Assembly (NCBI GenBank): GCA_963765875.1
Contig: CAVXYK010000021.1
Span: forward strand, 1 to 64,000
DNA: 64,000 nucleotides
Source of the DNA: JAWKOK01 sp963765875
GTDB lineage: Bacteria > Chloroflexota > Anaerolineae > Caldilineales > Caldilineaceae
Reading direction: 5' to 3'
Positions within the stretch are counted from its first letter, which is position 1. Every line of letters begins with the position of its first letter. The notes under the pieces are model-generated. The model was not told the origin of the DNA. It saw nothing but the letters and a program-made list of their open reading frames with translations, and made no database searches. A program made the translations under genes and the position numbers. Shown piece by piece: positions 53,565 through 61,203 of this stretch.

Positions 53565-54737
53565 AGGGTATCGAGAATCGGGGGGGCATTCTTGACTTTC
53601 CTTTCGGTGATATGAGGTAGGGCGCGGCCCTTGCGGCCGCCCGAAGATACGCGTGATCGAACCGATGGTGGATACGGTACCCACGGGCGGGGGCAAGCCC
53701 CGCGCCCTACGCGGTCTCTTCTTTTTCCGCCGATAGTTGACCGCAAACGCCCGCAGTGCGCTCTCGGCATTGATGTCGTTCTCGTCCGCCAGCGCAACCA
53801 GCGCCCACAGGGCCGCGCCGATGCGCTCGCTGTCGGGGTTGGCGCCCAGCCATGATGTCATGCCCGACTCGGAGACGGCCAGCGCCTGCCTGTCCAGGAT
53901 GCCTACTTTGCGGGCCTTGCTCTGTAGCTTGCGTGCTTTTTCCAGTGCCGGTAGCTGCGGAGGCACGCCGTCCAACGGGCCGGCCGGATCGAGGCCCTTG
54001 CCGGCCTTTTCTTCGGCTTTGATGGCGTCCCAATTGACCGCAACTTCCTCAGTGCCGTTGACCGATTGTTCCCCAAAGACGTGGGGATGCCGTCGGATTA
54101 GTTTTTCGACGATGTGTGTCAAGACGTCTGACATTTGGAAACGATCGGCCTCGCCGGCAATCTGTGTCATCATGGTCGCCAACATCAGGACATCACCCAA
54201 CTCTTCGGCAATGTGCTCGGCATTGTCGACACCTGTTTCATCAATGTCGATGGCCTCGAGCACTTCGACCGTCTCGCCCAACAGATCGTGGCGAATGGTG
54301 GCAACGGTCTGTTCGCGGTCCCACGGGCAGCCGTCGGGCGCACGAAGGTGGGCGACGATCTCGAGCAGATCGTTGAAGCTGGAACCGTGCGGCAGCGGTG
54401 GAATACAGAGTGCGGAAGCGCCATCATTCCGAGCCAGATCGGACAACTGACTTAGTTGAACGACGTGGAGTCGAGCTTCAGTTTCGGTGCAGACGAGCGT
54501 CACGATATGCTCGCCGGGATACGCGTGCAACAATGTTGTTGCCAGCGCCGCAATATTGGTCGAGTCTAATCCCGTTATGACCAGCGGAAGCGTGACTTCG
54601 ACCAGCGGATGATGCTGGTCTGCCAGCGTCCGCCCAGGCACTGTCTGATAACCGTCTCCCGGATCGATCTCAGCGACGATGAGCGCACGGGTATTTCTGT
54701 CAGCTTCACAGTTGAACTTCGGGCTGGAATCAGACAT
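53283..54737 (-). CDS. mazG: MazG-family nucleoside triphosphate pyrophosphohydrolase with RAYT tail
   Basis: 484 residues from the ATG at 54737 (GGAAGGA nine bases upstream); an ATG at 54806 overlapping the previous stop (ATGA) is possible. An N-terminal ~110-residue domain resembles the end of a tetrapyrrole-methylase module; the MazG helix bundle follows: IVAHLRAPDGCPWDREQTVATI, LLGETVEVLEAIDI, IAEELGDVLMLATMM (EExxD metal sites), RRHPHVFGEQSV. A second helical part reaches NYRRKKKRP, after which the frame runs through REP-like palindromes into a RAYT fragment. It clears non-canonical NTPs. The native C-terminus has been replaced by insertion; the enzyme core is intact. Confidence 0.87.
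   Translation of the reverse strand: MSDSSPKFNCEADRNTRALIVAEIDPGDGYQTVPGRTLADQHHPLVEVTLPLVITGLDSTNIAALATTLLHAYPGEHIVTLVCTETEARLHVVQLSQLSDLARNDGASALCIPPLPHGSSFNDLLEIVAHLRAPDGCPWDREQTVATIRHDLLGETVEVLEAIDIDETGVDNAEHIAEELGDVLMLATMMTQIAGEADRFQMSDVLTHIVEKLIRRHPHVFGEQSVNGTEEVAVNWDAIKAEEKAGKGLDPAGPLDGVPPQLPALEKARKLQSKARKVGILDRQALAVSESGMTSWLGANPDSERIGAALWALVALADENDINAESALRAFAVNYRRKKKRPRRARGLPPPVGTVSTIGSITRIFGRPQGPRPTSYHRKESQECPPDSRYPNRQSIQYKGHDYSTSGAYFVTVCTRDHSPVLEDEVLRSIVADVWFALPTWFPTIALDEFVIMPNHVHFVVWLGAKDNGSGEEHPLRSRSVSSG
53617..53710. repeat. Inverted pair of REP-like sequences next to the RAYT fragment
   Basis: Arms at 53617-53643 (GTAGGGCGCGGCCCTTGCGG...) and 53684-53710 (mirror GTAGGGCGCGGGGCTTGCCC...). 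Each is itself palindromic (GGCC-CTT-GCGGCC and GGGGC-TT-GCCCC), and the two face each other across 40 bases: a REPIN-like arrangement. Both are translated as part of the mazG-RAYT frame. Confidence 0.7.
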
Positions 54738-54802
54738 GATTGAGCGTCCTTCCAATTGCTGGGTTCGGGTACCGCCAAGGCAAGGAGGCCTCCCAGATTT
54801 AC

Positions 54803-55195
54803 TCATTGACGTGACTGTAGAAAGGCCTCGGTTAGGCCGGCGATAAGAATTGTCCCAGTCACGAATGCAATGTCAAGCATCTGGCTCAGAGCCAGCACAG
54901 CGAGCACCCCTGCTGTCGCGCCGGTTAACAGGCCTTGGCGAATGGCAACGAATGGTTCGGGAGCGCCGCGTTTGGTACCGGCCAATGCCGGCCAGCGCCG
55001 ATGAAGTGGCAGAAAAAGAAAGGCAGCGATCCCGCTGACCATGATCATCGACGCCAGGATAAAGGCGCCGACGACCACCAAATCCGTCTGTCCGTCTCCG
55101 GTGACCGGCGGAACCTTGTAAATAAGGAAGAACAGCAGTAGGAGGCCGGCCATCATCCCGGATAATGACCAGGTCAAGGCGCGCTTGTGTGACAT
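54803..55195 (-). CDS. Small polytopic membrane protein, four TM segments
   Basis: 130 residues: TM segments at ~8-27, ~38-62, ~82-104 and ~107-124 (WSLSGMMAGLLLLFFLIYKV; LVVVGAFILASMIMVSGIAA; GVLAVLALSQMLDIAFVTG). The stop overlaps an ATG of the mazG frame (ATGA), so the two may be coupled. I recognise no family. Confidence 0.7.
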   Translation of the reverse strand: MSHKRALTWSLSGMMAGLLLLFFLIYKVPPVTGDGQTDLVVVGAFILASMIMVSGIAAFLFLPLHRRWPALAGTKRGAPEPFVAIRQGLLTGATAGVLAVLALSQMLDIAFVTGTILIAGLTEAFLQSRQ

Positions 55196-55257
55196 GTGTC
55201 GAGTGTATCACTGTCGACAACGCCGACCAAATTCACTGCAATCGGTCCACTTTATGA

Positions 55258-55263
55258 TATAAT
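55258..55263 (+). promoter_or_regulatory. -10 element (TATAAT) of the Lys-rich microprotein gene
   Basis: A perfect TATAAT at 55258-55263, ~80 bases before the microprotein start. The -35 is poor: ACTGCA at 17-bp spacing, or TTCACT at 20. Confidence 0.45.
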
Positions 55264-55342
55264 TGCTCTGTAACTTTGCATTGAGCTTTCAATCAGAGGC
55301 GACTTCACCGCTCTGGTTGTGCACCAAAATTCAGGGAAGATG

Positions 55343-55465
55343 ATGGCCACCAAAAAGAAGAAAAAATATACACTCAGTGAGAAGATCTTTTACGGACTCG
55401 GGATCTTGATCGTCGTTAGCATGATTCTCGGATCCATCTTGGCGGCGACTGCACCCTCGTTCTAG
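55343..55465 (+). CDS. 40-residue Lys-rich single-TM microprotein
   Basis: MATKKKKKYTLSEKIFYGLG then one TM helix (ILIVVSMILGSILAATAP). The Lys cluster predicts a cytoplasmic N-terminus. AGGGAAG lies at a good distance before this ATG (a second ATG directly precedes it). A TATAAT lies upstream and a textbook terminator downstream, which make it a complete small gene. The layout recalls DUF4044-like microproteins of Firmicutes; homology is not proven. Confidence 0.65.
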   Translation: MATKKKKKYTLSEKIFYGLGILIVVSMILGSILAATAPSF

Positions 55466-55513
55466 CAGCCTGACCCCCTTCGATGATCGTACATAAGGGC
55501 GAGCGCTTTGTAT

Positions 55514-55540
55514 AGCGCAGGGAAACCTGCGCTCTTTTTC
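55514..55540 (+). terminator. Intrinsic terminator after the microprotein gene
   Basis: AGCGCAGG-GAAA-CCTGCGCT followed by CTTTTTC: an eight-bp GC-rich stem, GNRA loop and U-run, ~50 bases after the microprotein stop. Confidence 0.88.
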
Positions 55541-55627
55541 GCGTCTGCAGGCGATTGTCGGCGACGGCCTGACCATTTTTGATTGAATTGCACCGTGAGC
55601 CGAGTTGACGAAAGTAGAGCACCCGAT

Positions 55628-56966
55628 ATGATGCCAGATTCTCGTCTAGACCTTTTTCCCTTGAATACCGTTGTCGATGGTGAAGGGGGGACTGCCAACT
55701 TGTGCATCGGCGACTGCGATCTTGCCGCACTGGCCGACACCTACGGAACGCCGCTCTATCTGTACGATCAGGCAACCATGGACGCGGCTGTCGCCCAATA
55801 TCGCGACGCACTGGCGATCTATTATCCAGCGCCGAGTCGCATAACCTATGCGGGAAAGGCGGCGCTCTTTTGTCGCGATCTCCGAATGGGTACGCGACCA
55901 CGGTCTGCGGTTGGATTGTACAGGCGTCGGGGAATTGTCCATCGCACGCCTGGCGAATGTGGACCGTGACAATATTCTCGTCCACGGTGTCAACAAATCA
56001 CCGGTCGACCTGCAAATGGCCGTTGATTATGCCGGCACTATCGTCGTTGACAATCTGACCGAGTTGAGGCGGCTGGCGGCGTTCGATCCCGCTTCGATGC
56101 CGGCGCTATGGCTGCGCGTGCGGCCCGGACTGGCCGTGGAAACCCATGCGTTTACCCAGACGGGGCAGGCAGATAGTAAGTTTGGCATGGCGGCGACCGA
56201 AGTCCATGAGGCAGTGGCGTTCTGTCTTGAGGCGAAGCTGCCGCTTTCGGGGCTTCACATTCACCAGGGCTCACATTTTCATGATCCCTCACCGCTGGGT
56301 CCCGCTCTTGGCACTGTGCTCGACCTGGCGGTCTCTCTGCGTGAGGAGACTGGATGGGTTCCTGATCATCTCTCGGCCGGAGGCGGTTGGGGCGTTGCCT
56401 ATCACGAGGATGATCTGCCCCAGCCATCGATCGAAGAGTATGTTCAGTTCGTCGCTCGCACGTTGATTGATGAATGTGCTTCACGGGACCTACCGTTGCC
56501 TACCCTCCACCTGGAGCCTGGTCGTAGTCTGATTGCGCGGGCGGGTGTCGCCATCTATCGGGTCGGAGCGATCAAGCAGACGGCTGCACGGCAGTGGGCG
56601 CTACTCGATGGCGGCATGGCCGACAACATACGCCCCGCACTCTACGGGGCCCGCTATTCGGCGCTGCCGGTCAGAAATTCGGCACGCTGCCTTGTGACGC
56701 CCACATGGCTGGCCGGACCCTATTGCGAAAGCGGGGATATACTGATCGAGAACCTTCTTATGCCCGATCTGGCCGAGGGTGAATTGGTCGCTGTGCCGGC
56801 TGCAGGCGCCTATCAATTGAGCATGAGCAGCAATTACAACGGAGCGCTACGGCCTGCCGTGGTATGGCTGGCCGATGGAGAAGCGTATCTGGTGCGCAGA
56901 CGCGAGGCAATCGAGGATCTGACGGCGCGGGATCTATCGCTTTCAGAGCCGCGCGGGCGGATCTGA
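55628..56966 (+). pseudogene. lysA: Diaminopimelate decarboxylase, one frameshift
   Basis: PLP fold-III decarboxylase making L-lysine. N-terminus with YGTPLYLYDQATMDAAV and the PLP lysine in ITYAGKAALFC; a frame change near 55878 follows, after which AISEWVRDHGLRLDCTGVGEL, VHGVNKSPVDLQMAV, SKFGMAATEV, LHIHQGSHFHD, LSAGGGWGVAYHEDDLP, LHLEPGRSLIARAG and the substrate motif GPYCESGDIL continue to the end. Removing one C (TGT-C-GCGATC) restores LFC-AISEW, so this resembles a one-base insertion. Lysine synthesis is normally essential for a free-living cell, which favours a sequence error. Confidence 0.9.
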
Positions 56967-57040
56967 TGGAAACAGGCTACGGTTTGGCTCAATCCTGGAA
57001 TTCCAATTTGTAGATGAACAAAATGGACCGGGTATTGTAG

Positions 57041-57272
57041 GTGCGGTTTGAAACCCATGCGCACCAAGCTAAGGTTGTGTTGAGCCGATCGCTGTTGCGA
57101 ACGGGCTTGCAGCAACGGCTGAAGCCGGCTGCTAACAGCGAAAAGCCGCCTCAGCGGCTGAGATTTAGCGCCTGAGGGCGCTTTTCACTGTTAGCGGCGG
57201 GATTCATCCCTGCCGAAACCGACGACGCCATACATAATCCTTAGCTTGATGCCTATGGGTTTGAAACGGCAC
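57041..57272. mobile_element. MITE-like inverted-repeat element, copy 2 (core inverted)
   Basis: Terminal inverted repeats 57041-57069 (GTGCGGTTTGAAACCCATGC...) and 57244-57272, 24 of 29 identical. Stem arms 57128-57146 and 57180-57198, two mismatches. The 33-bp core 57147-57179 matches the reverse complement of copy 1's core at 30 of 33 positions but only 20 of 33 directly, while the flanks outside the arms match directly (GCAGCAACGGCTGAAGCCGG; ATCCCTGCCGAAACCGACGAC). Confidence 0.8.
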
Positions 57273-57304
57273 GACCGCGGGATCTCCAGAAGTGGCCGGA
57301 GATT

Positions 57305-57323
57305 GTGCGGTTTCAAACCGCAC
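57305..57323. repeat. Palindrome of two element-tip sequences
   Basis: GTGCGGTTT-C-AAACCGCAC is the outermost nine bases of the element's terminal repeats placed head to head. It is 32 bases beyond copy 2 and may be a footprint or the remains of another copy. Confidence 0.55.
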
Positions 57324-57388
57324 CGACGCAATATCAGTGCTAATTCGTTCTATACCGCTGAGGGTAGACCCAGGCCAGAAAACAACAA

Positions 57389-57416
57389 GAGCTTCGACCA
57401 ATACAGATCGAAGCTC
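57389..57416 (-). terminator. Intrinsic terminator of the 57616-57897 gene
   Basis: Minus strand: GAGCTTCGA ... TCGAAGCTC stem (nine bp, ten-base loop) followed by TTGTTGTTTTC. It supports a minus-strand transcript coming from the small hypothetical gene. Confidence 0.7.
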
Positions 57417-57615
57417 TCGGTACAAACGTCTATTCTTGTTCAACGGGATTTCACATGGTAGCGCGGGTTTTCTCACCCGCCGAACTACGCCGATCAGGAT
57501 CGGCGACTGAGGATCCCCAGCCTACGAAGCGATCTCAACCACATGAGATCCGAAAGAGCCGCCATCGCAACGCTCCAGCTATACGTTTCCAGACGCCGGC
57601 AGAGCAGCAGACAAC

Positions 57616-57897
57616 TCAGGTGGCTTCCTCGGGGTTCTCGACAGCGCGCAACAGTTCTCGCACAACGTCGTCGATGCGCCGTTTGTAACGTAGCATCTCT
57701 CGGCGACACTCGACTTCAGCGCTGTTTTCTGTTTTGAAAGCACGCAGCGAGTCTTCCAACTCGGTATCGACAGAGATTTTGTACAAGTTGATCGGGTTTC
57801 CACGAAGGTATTCCCGGATCTGTTTTGCGATGGTCGTATCGTAGTATGTTAAGTCGTTATGAAGATCTACCAGTCGGTCCGATGCGATAGCCGGCAT
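57616..57897 (-). CDS. Hypothetical 93-residue protein, helical
   Basis: MPAIASDRLVDLHNDLTYYD, then helical, charged sequence (KQIREYLRGNPINLYKISVDTEL ... RREMLRYKRRIDDVVRELL). GAGG lies nine bases before the ATG. The open frame extends upstream to 58101 but the earlier part is Cys/His/Arg-rich and unconvincing. A terminator on the same strand 200 bases downstream supports expression. No family recognised. Confidence 0.45.
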   Translation of the reverse strand: MPAIASDRLVDLHNDLTYYDTTIAKQIREYLRGNPINLYKISVDTELEDSLRAFKTENSAEVECRREMLRYKRRIDDVVRELLRAVENPEEAT

Positions 57898-58169
57898 CGG
57901 CAGCGACCTCAATGTTTCCCACGCTCGATTCAGTTTTCTTCGATACACGGTTCCTATTGTCCAGAATTTGTGTTGGTACTGAAACAGTGATGAGTGAGGA
58001 TGTTGCGAGCAGAAATGCAGATATCGGCGAGGACTTCGACGTGCCGTTTCTACACGCGACGGATTATAACAGCATCGTTCGAAAACCGCGAAAATTAGCA
58101 ATGGCTTTCGATGCAGATGGGCCGCCGACTGACTTCATGACTCTCTTTGTGACTGTGTTCGCAGCTATC

Positions 58170-58199
58170 TTGACAAGCCCAATTCATGGATGGTAAGGT
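58170..58199 (+). promoter_or_regulatory. Possible promoter of the ABC-F leader
   Basis: TTGACA (58170-58175), 18-bp spacer, TAAGGT (58194-58199). The -35 is perfect, the -10 weak. It would start transcription ~75 bases before the leader ORF. The remaining sequence of this 384-base gap holds nothing else I recognise. Confidence 0.35.
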
Positions 58200-58281
58200 A
58201 CAAGTAGAGCGAGTGAAGGAAAACCTGCCCTTCTGCTTAATCTTGTTGAAATGATGCACTGTTTCGCCTGAGGGGAACGCC

Positions 58282-58383
58282 ATGACAGACAGCAATCGGA
58301 TCCAACTCTACCATATGCGTAGTAGTGCTCCGGTGCCTGTTTGTCACGTTATTTCTGCATCACGTCGTACCCACATGATGTAA
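58282..58383 (+). CDS. 33-codon leader peptide of the ABC-F gene
   Basis: Starts MTDSNRIQLYHMRSS, continues APVPVCHVISASRR and ends THMM before a TAA at 58381. GAGGGGA lies five to six bases before the ATG, better than the site of the main gene. It precedes the terminator at 58421-58456 by 37 bases. A well-initiated small ORF ahead of a terminator, ahead of an ABC-F gene, is the known design of antibiotic-responsive ribosome-mediated attenuation. TGCTCCG inside the ORF (58326-58332) recurs in the terminator right arm (58437-58443), so the two could compete for the left arm. Confidence 0.7.
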   Translation: MTDSNRIQLYHMRSSAPVPVCHVISASRRTHMM

Positions 58384-58420
58384 CGTTTCAAACAGCCAGG
58401 TCATCCAACCACGTTATTGA

Positions 58421-58456
58421 CGGCCACGAGCGCTTCTGCTCCGTGGCCGTTTTTTT
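58421..58456 (+). terminator. Intrinsic terminator in the ABC-F leader
   Basis: CGGCCACG (58421-58428) pairs with CGTGGCCG (58442-58449) and is followed by seven T. It lies 143 bases before the ABC-F start on the coding strand and no gene ends just before it except the leader ORF, so its likely role is regulated premature termination. Confidence 0.85.
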
Positions 58457-58598
58457 CTTCCTATTGCCGTTGCCCCTGCATACCTGGGCGCCGAATCGGA
58501 CCACGAAGCGGACCACAGAGACTGAGCGACACGGGTTTTTATCCACTGAGTTCGTGGCTCACGGCAGTCGTGATCTATCCAATAGGGAGTTTCCCGTA

Positions 58599-60305
58599 AT
58601 GCTTTTGCGAGTCGAGAATATCTCAAAATCCTACGGCGACAATCAAGTGCTTCACAACGTGTCGTTCACACTCGACGAGGACCAGAAGGTGGGCCTTGTC
58701 GGGGCCAATGGCGTTGGCAAGTCGACCCTGCTGAGAATCATTGTCGAGCAGGAAACTGCCGATGATGGACACATATGGATTCGCGACGGTGCTGAGATCG
58801 GCTATCTGCCTCAGAGCCTCGTTGCTCCTGCCGGGCAGACCATCGACGAGTATGTCGATCACGCGTTGGGCGGCCTGCGCCGGATGGAGACGCGGATGCG
58901 CGAGTTGGAACGACGCATGGGCGAAGACGATGGCAATCTGACCCAGCGTCTGAATGAGTACGGCGAGTTGCTTGAGCGATATGAGCGCCGTGGCGGCTAT
59001 GATATGGGGCATCGGCGCGACGCCATTTTCGCCGGCCTGACAGTCGATAGCCTGCCACGCGACAGAACGGTTGAGTCACTCTCCGGCGGTGAGAAGATGC
59101 GGGTGGGTCTGGCTACATTGCTGCTGTGTACACCGGATCTGCTTGTGCTGGACGAGCCGACCAATCACCTCGATTTTTCGGCGCTGGCGTGGTTGGAGGA
59201 CTATCTTCGCCAGTACCGAAGCGGTATCTTGGCGGTCTCCCACGATCGACATTTCTTGAACCAGGCGGTGACCTCAATACTGGAAATCGTGGAACAGACC
59301 CGTGAAGCGAAGCAATATCCCGGCAGCTATGATAGCTATGCCGAGCTTAAGCACGAGCAGCGGCAGAAGTGGGAGGCGGACTATGCGCGTGAACAGGATG
59401 AACTCTGGTCGCTGCGAAAGTTCATCCGGAGCAAAGCGCGCTCGGTCGCCCACAACCGTCCGCCAAAGGACGGCGCCAAGGATATGGCCTACAACGCCAA
59501 GGGTGAACGCGTGCAGGACGCTGTATCGCGCAATCTGCGCAGCGCCGAGGAGAAGGTTAGGCGCATCGAGGCCGATCCCATCCCGAGACCGCCTCGGCCA
59601 TTGCGCATCAATCCCGACTTCGATCCGCAGACGCTGGTCAGTCGCGCACCGTTGACCGCTTCGCAGTTGAGCAAGGCCTACGGAGACAACGTTGTACTCG
59701 ACGACATCAACTTCTCGCTCAGCGTGGACAGCCGTGTCGTCATTATTGGCCCCAATGGCGCGGGCAAGAGCACATTGCTGCGCATCCTTGCCGGCAGCGA
59801 AACGCCCGATGTCGGTGAAGTCACCGTTGCCGGCAGTGTCGAGATCGGCTATCTGGATCAAGAACAGGAGACGCTGGACAGTCACCCGTCGCTCTTCGAA
59901 GCCTACCGGGACGGACGTCAGGGCGACTGGGAGACGCTCAAGGCTGAGTTGCTGCGCTATGGGCTATTCACCTATCCGGACTTGATGAAACAAGTTTCCC
60001 AGTTGAGCATTGGCCAGAAACGCAAGCTTCAGATCGCTATCCTGATTGCGCGCAAGGCCAATCTATTGTTGCTGGACGAACCGACCAATCACGTCAGCCT
60101 GGATGTGTTGGAGGAGTTTGAAGACGCGTTGTTCGAGTTCCCCGGCCCTGTGATCGCCATTTCCCATGATCGACATTTTATTCGCCGTTTTGCCAATGAG
60201 ATCTGGCAGTTGGATGGAAACGCGCTCAGTCGATTTCTTGGGACATGGGAAGAGTACCAGGAGAAAGAATCCCGTTATCTGGGCGAGGACACCCAGGCTT
60301 TTTGA
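58599..60305 (+). CDS. ABC-F family ATPase
   Basis: 568 residues, soluble, two ABC modules without TM segments. First: Walker A GLVGANGVGKSTLLRI (~32-47), signature LSGGEKMRVGLA, Walker B LLVLDEPTNHLDF. Second: Walker A IGPNGAGKSTLLRI, signature LSIGQKRKLQIAI, LLLLDEPTNHVSL. The charged linker between them (YDSYAELKHEQRQKWEADY ... KDGAKDMAYNAKGERVQDAV) is the P-site tRNA-interaction motif. ABC-F proteins act on the ribosome, and some protect it from lincosamide/streptogramin/pleuromutilin-type drugs. The attenuator-like leader supports a drug-resistance type. ATG at 58599 has GGGAG upstream; the open frame back to 58341 crosses the terminator. Confidence 0.93.
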   Translation: MLLRVENISKSYGDNQVLHNVSFTLDEDQKVGLVGANGVGKSTLLRIIVEQETADDGHIWIRDGAEIGYLPQSLVAPAGQTIDEYVDHALGGLRRMETRMRELERRMGEDDGNLTQRLNEYGELLERYERRGGYDMGHRRDAIFAGLTVDSLPRDRTVESLSGGEKMRVGLATLLLCTPDLLVLDEPTNHLDFSALAWLEDYLRQYRSGILAVSHDRHFLNQAVTSILEIVEQTREAKQYPGSYDSYAELKHEQRQKWEADYAREQDELWSLRKFIRSKARSVAHNRPPKDGAKDMAYNAKGERVQDAVSRNLRSAEEKVRRIEADPIPRPPRPLRINPDFDPQTLVSRAPLTASQLSKAYGDNVVLDDINFSLSVDSRVVIIGPNGAGKSTLLRILAGSETPDVGEVTVAGSVEIGYLDQEQETLDSHPSLFEAYRDGRQGDWETLKAELLRYGLFTYPDLMKQVSQLSIGQKRKLQIAILIARKANLLLLDEPTNHVSLDVLEEFEDALFEFPGPVIAISHDRHFIRRFANEIWQLDGNALSRFLGTWEEYQEKESRYLGEDTQAF

Positions 60306-60332
60306 CAAATGCAGAGGCGGGGATTACGATTG

Positions 60333-60354
60333 TAAGTGTACAATTGACTATAAG
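60333..60354 (+). promoter_or_regulatory. Promoter/possible operator of the NrtR-like gene
   Basis: TAAGTGTACAATTGACTATA (60333-60352) contains a TATAAG -10 (60349-60354) and a roughly symmetric AGTGT...ATTGACT core similar in style to NrtR sites of other bacteria. An autoregulatory operator is plausible; the -35 is poor. Confidence 0.4.
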
Positions 60355-60369
60355 CTCCCAACACACCCA

Positions 60370-61104
60370 ATGCAGAGGTCAAATGTGAGCGAGCAGCTTC
60401 CCTCACGCGGGACGGCGAAATATAGCTACACGCATCCGCGTCCAGCGGTCACCGTCGACATCATTCTCTTCGCATTTCAAAACGATCAACTGACGACGCT
60501 ATTGATTCAGCGTGAGAACGAACCGTTCCGGTATCACTGGGCGCTACCCGGCGGTTTCGTCAACATGGACGAGGACTTGCAGGATGCAGCGCGTCGAGAA
60601 CTGGCCGAAGAGACCAACGTCACTGACATCTATCTGGAGCAACTCTACACCTTTGGCCGACCAGATCGAGACCCCCGTACGCGTGTCATCACTGTCTCCT
60701 ATTTCACGCTGTTGAGTGCCGACGAGGTCGCCACAAAGGATGTGCGCGGCGGCGATGATGCCCGCGATGCCCGCTGGTGGAACATCTATGATCTGCCCAG
60801 ATTGGCCTTCGACCACCAACGCATTCTAGACTATGCCATCATGCGGCTGCGCTGGAAGCTAGAGTGGACGGCACTTGGTTTTCTGTTGCTTCCACCCGAG
60901 TTCACCCTGTCTGAACTGCAGAAAGTCTACGAAGTCGTGCTCAATGAGCAGTTGGATAAGCGGAACTTCCGGCGCAAGATGCTGACCGCCGACGTGCTGG
61001 AAGAGACCGGCAACCTGCGTGAAGGTGACCACCGTCCGGCGCGCCTCTACCGGTTTACAGCAAAAGCCATCGAGTTCGAACAGGCCCGCCGCCGATTTCC
61101 CTAA
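60370..61104 (+). CDS. NrtR-like Nudix transcriptional regulator
   Basis: 244 residues. N-terminal Nudix fold (AVTVDIILFAFQNDQLTTLLI, ALPGGFVNMDEDLQDAARRELAEETNV with REL-EE Nudix box) and C-terminal winged helix (LLPPEFTLSELQKVYEVVLNEQLDKRNFRRKML, then RPARLYRFT). This domain pair defines NrtR, which senses ADP-ribose and controls NAD genes, or a sugar-sensing relative such as AraR/XylR-type Nudix regulators. No NAD gene is adjacent. ATG at 60370; upstream in-frame start lies in the ABC-F gene. Confidence 0.9.
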   Translation: MQRSNVSEQLPSRGTAKYSYTHPRPAVTVDIILFAFQNDQLTTLLIQRENEPFRYHWALPGGFVNMDEDLQDAARRELAEETNVTDIYLEQLYTFGRPDRDPRTRVITVSYFTLLSADEVATKDVRGGDDARDARWWNIYDLPRLAFDHQRILDYAIMRLRWKLEWTALGFLLLPPEFTLSELQKVYEVVLNEQLDKRNFRRKMLTADVLEETGNLREGDHRPARLYRFTAKAIEFEQARRRFP

Positions 61105-61203
61105 ATCGTTTGATCAGGCACTCTTGTGGCAATCCCACGTGGGTCATGGGCGCGCGTGGATTTTATGTGTTTCATTCTCATCTAGCAGCAGGGCGAGTAC
61201 GCC

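Larger units (their letters stand above)
56967..57615. other. 649-base repeat-rich gap
   Basis: Holds a dispersed sequence at 56981-57003 (inverted match to 32094-32116), the element copy at 57041-57272, the palindrome at 57305-57323, the terminator at 57389-57416 and a GCGGGTTTTCTCACCCGC hairpin near 57461-57479. No coding ORF is supported. Confidence 0.6.

Noticed and set aside
58249..58269. Six-codon ORF (MMHCFA) directly before the ABC-F leader ORF
   Set aside because: Stop overlaps the leader's Shine-Dalgarno, which is intriguing, but it lacks its own ribosome site and is within chance expectation.
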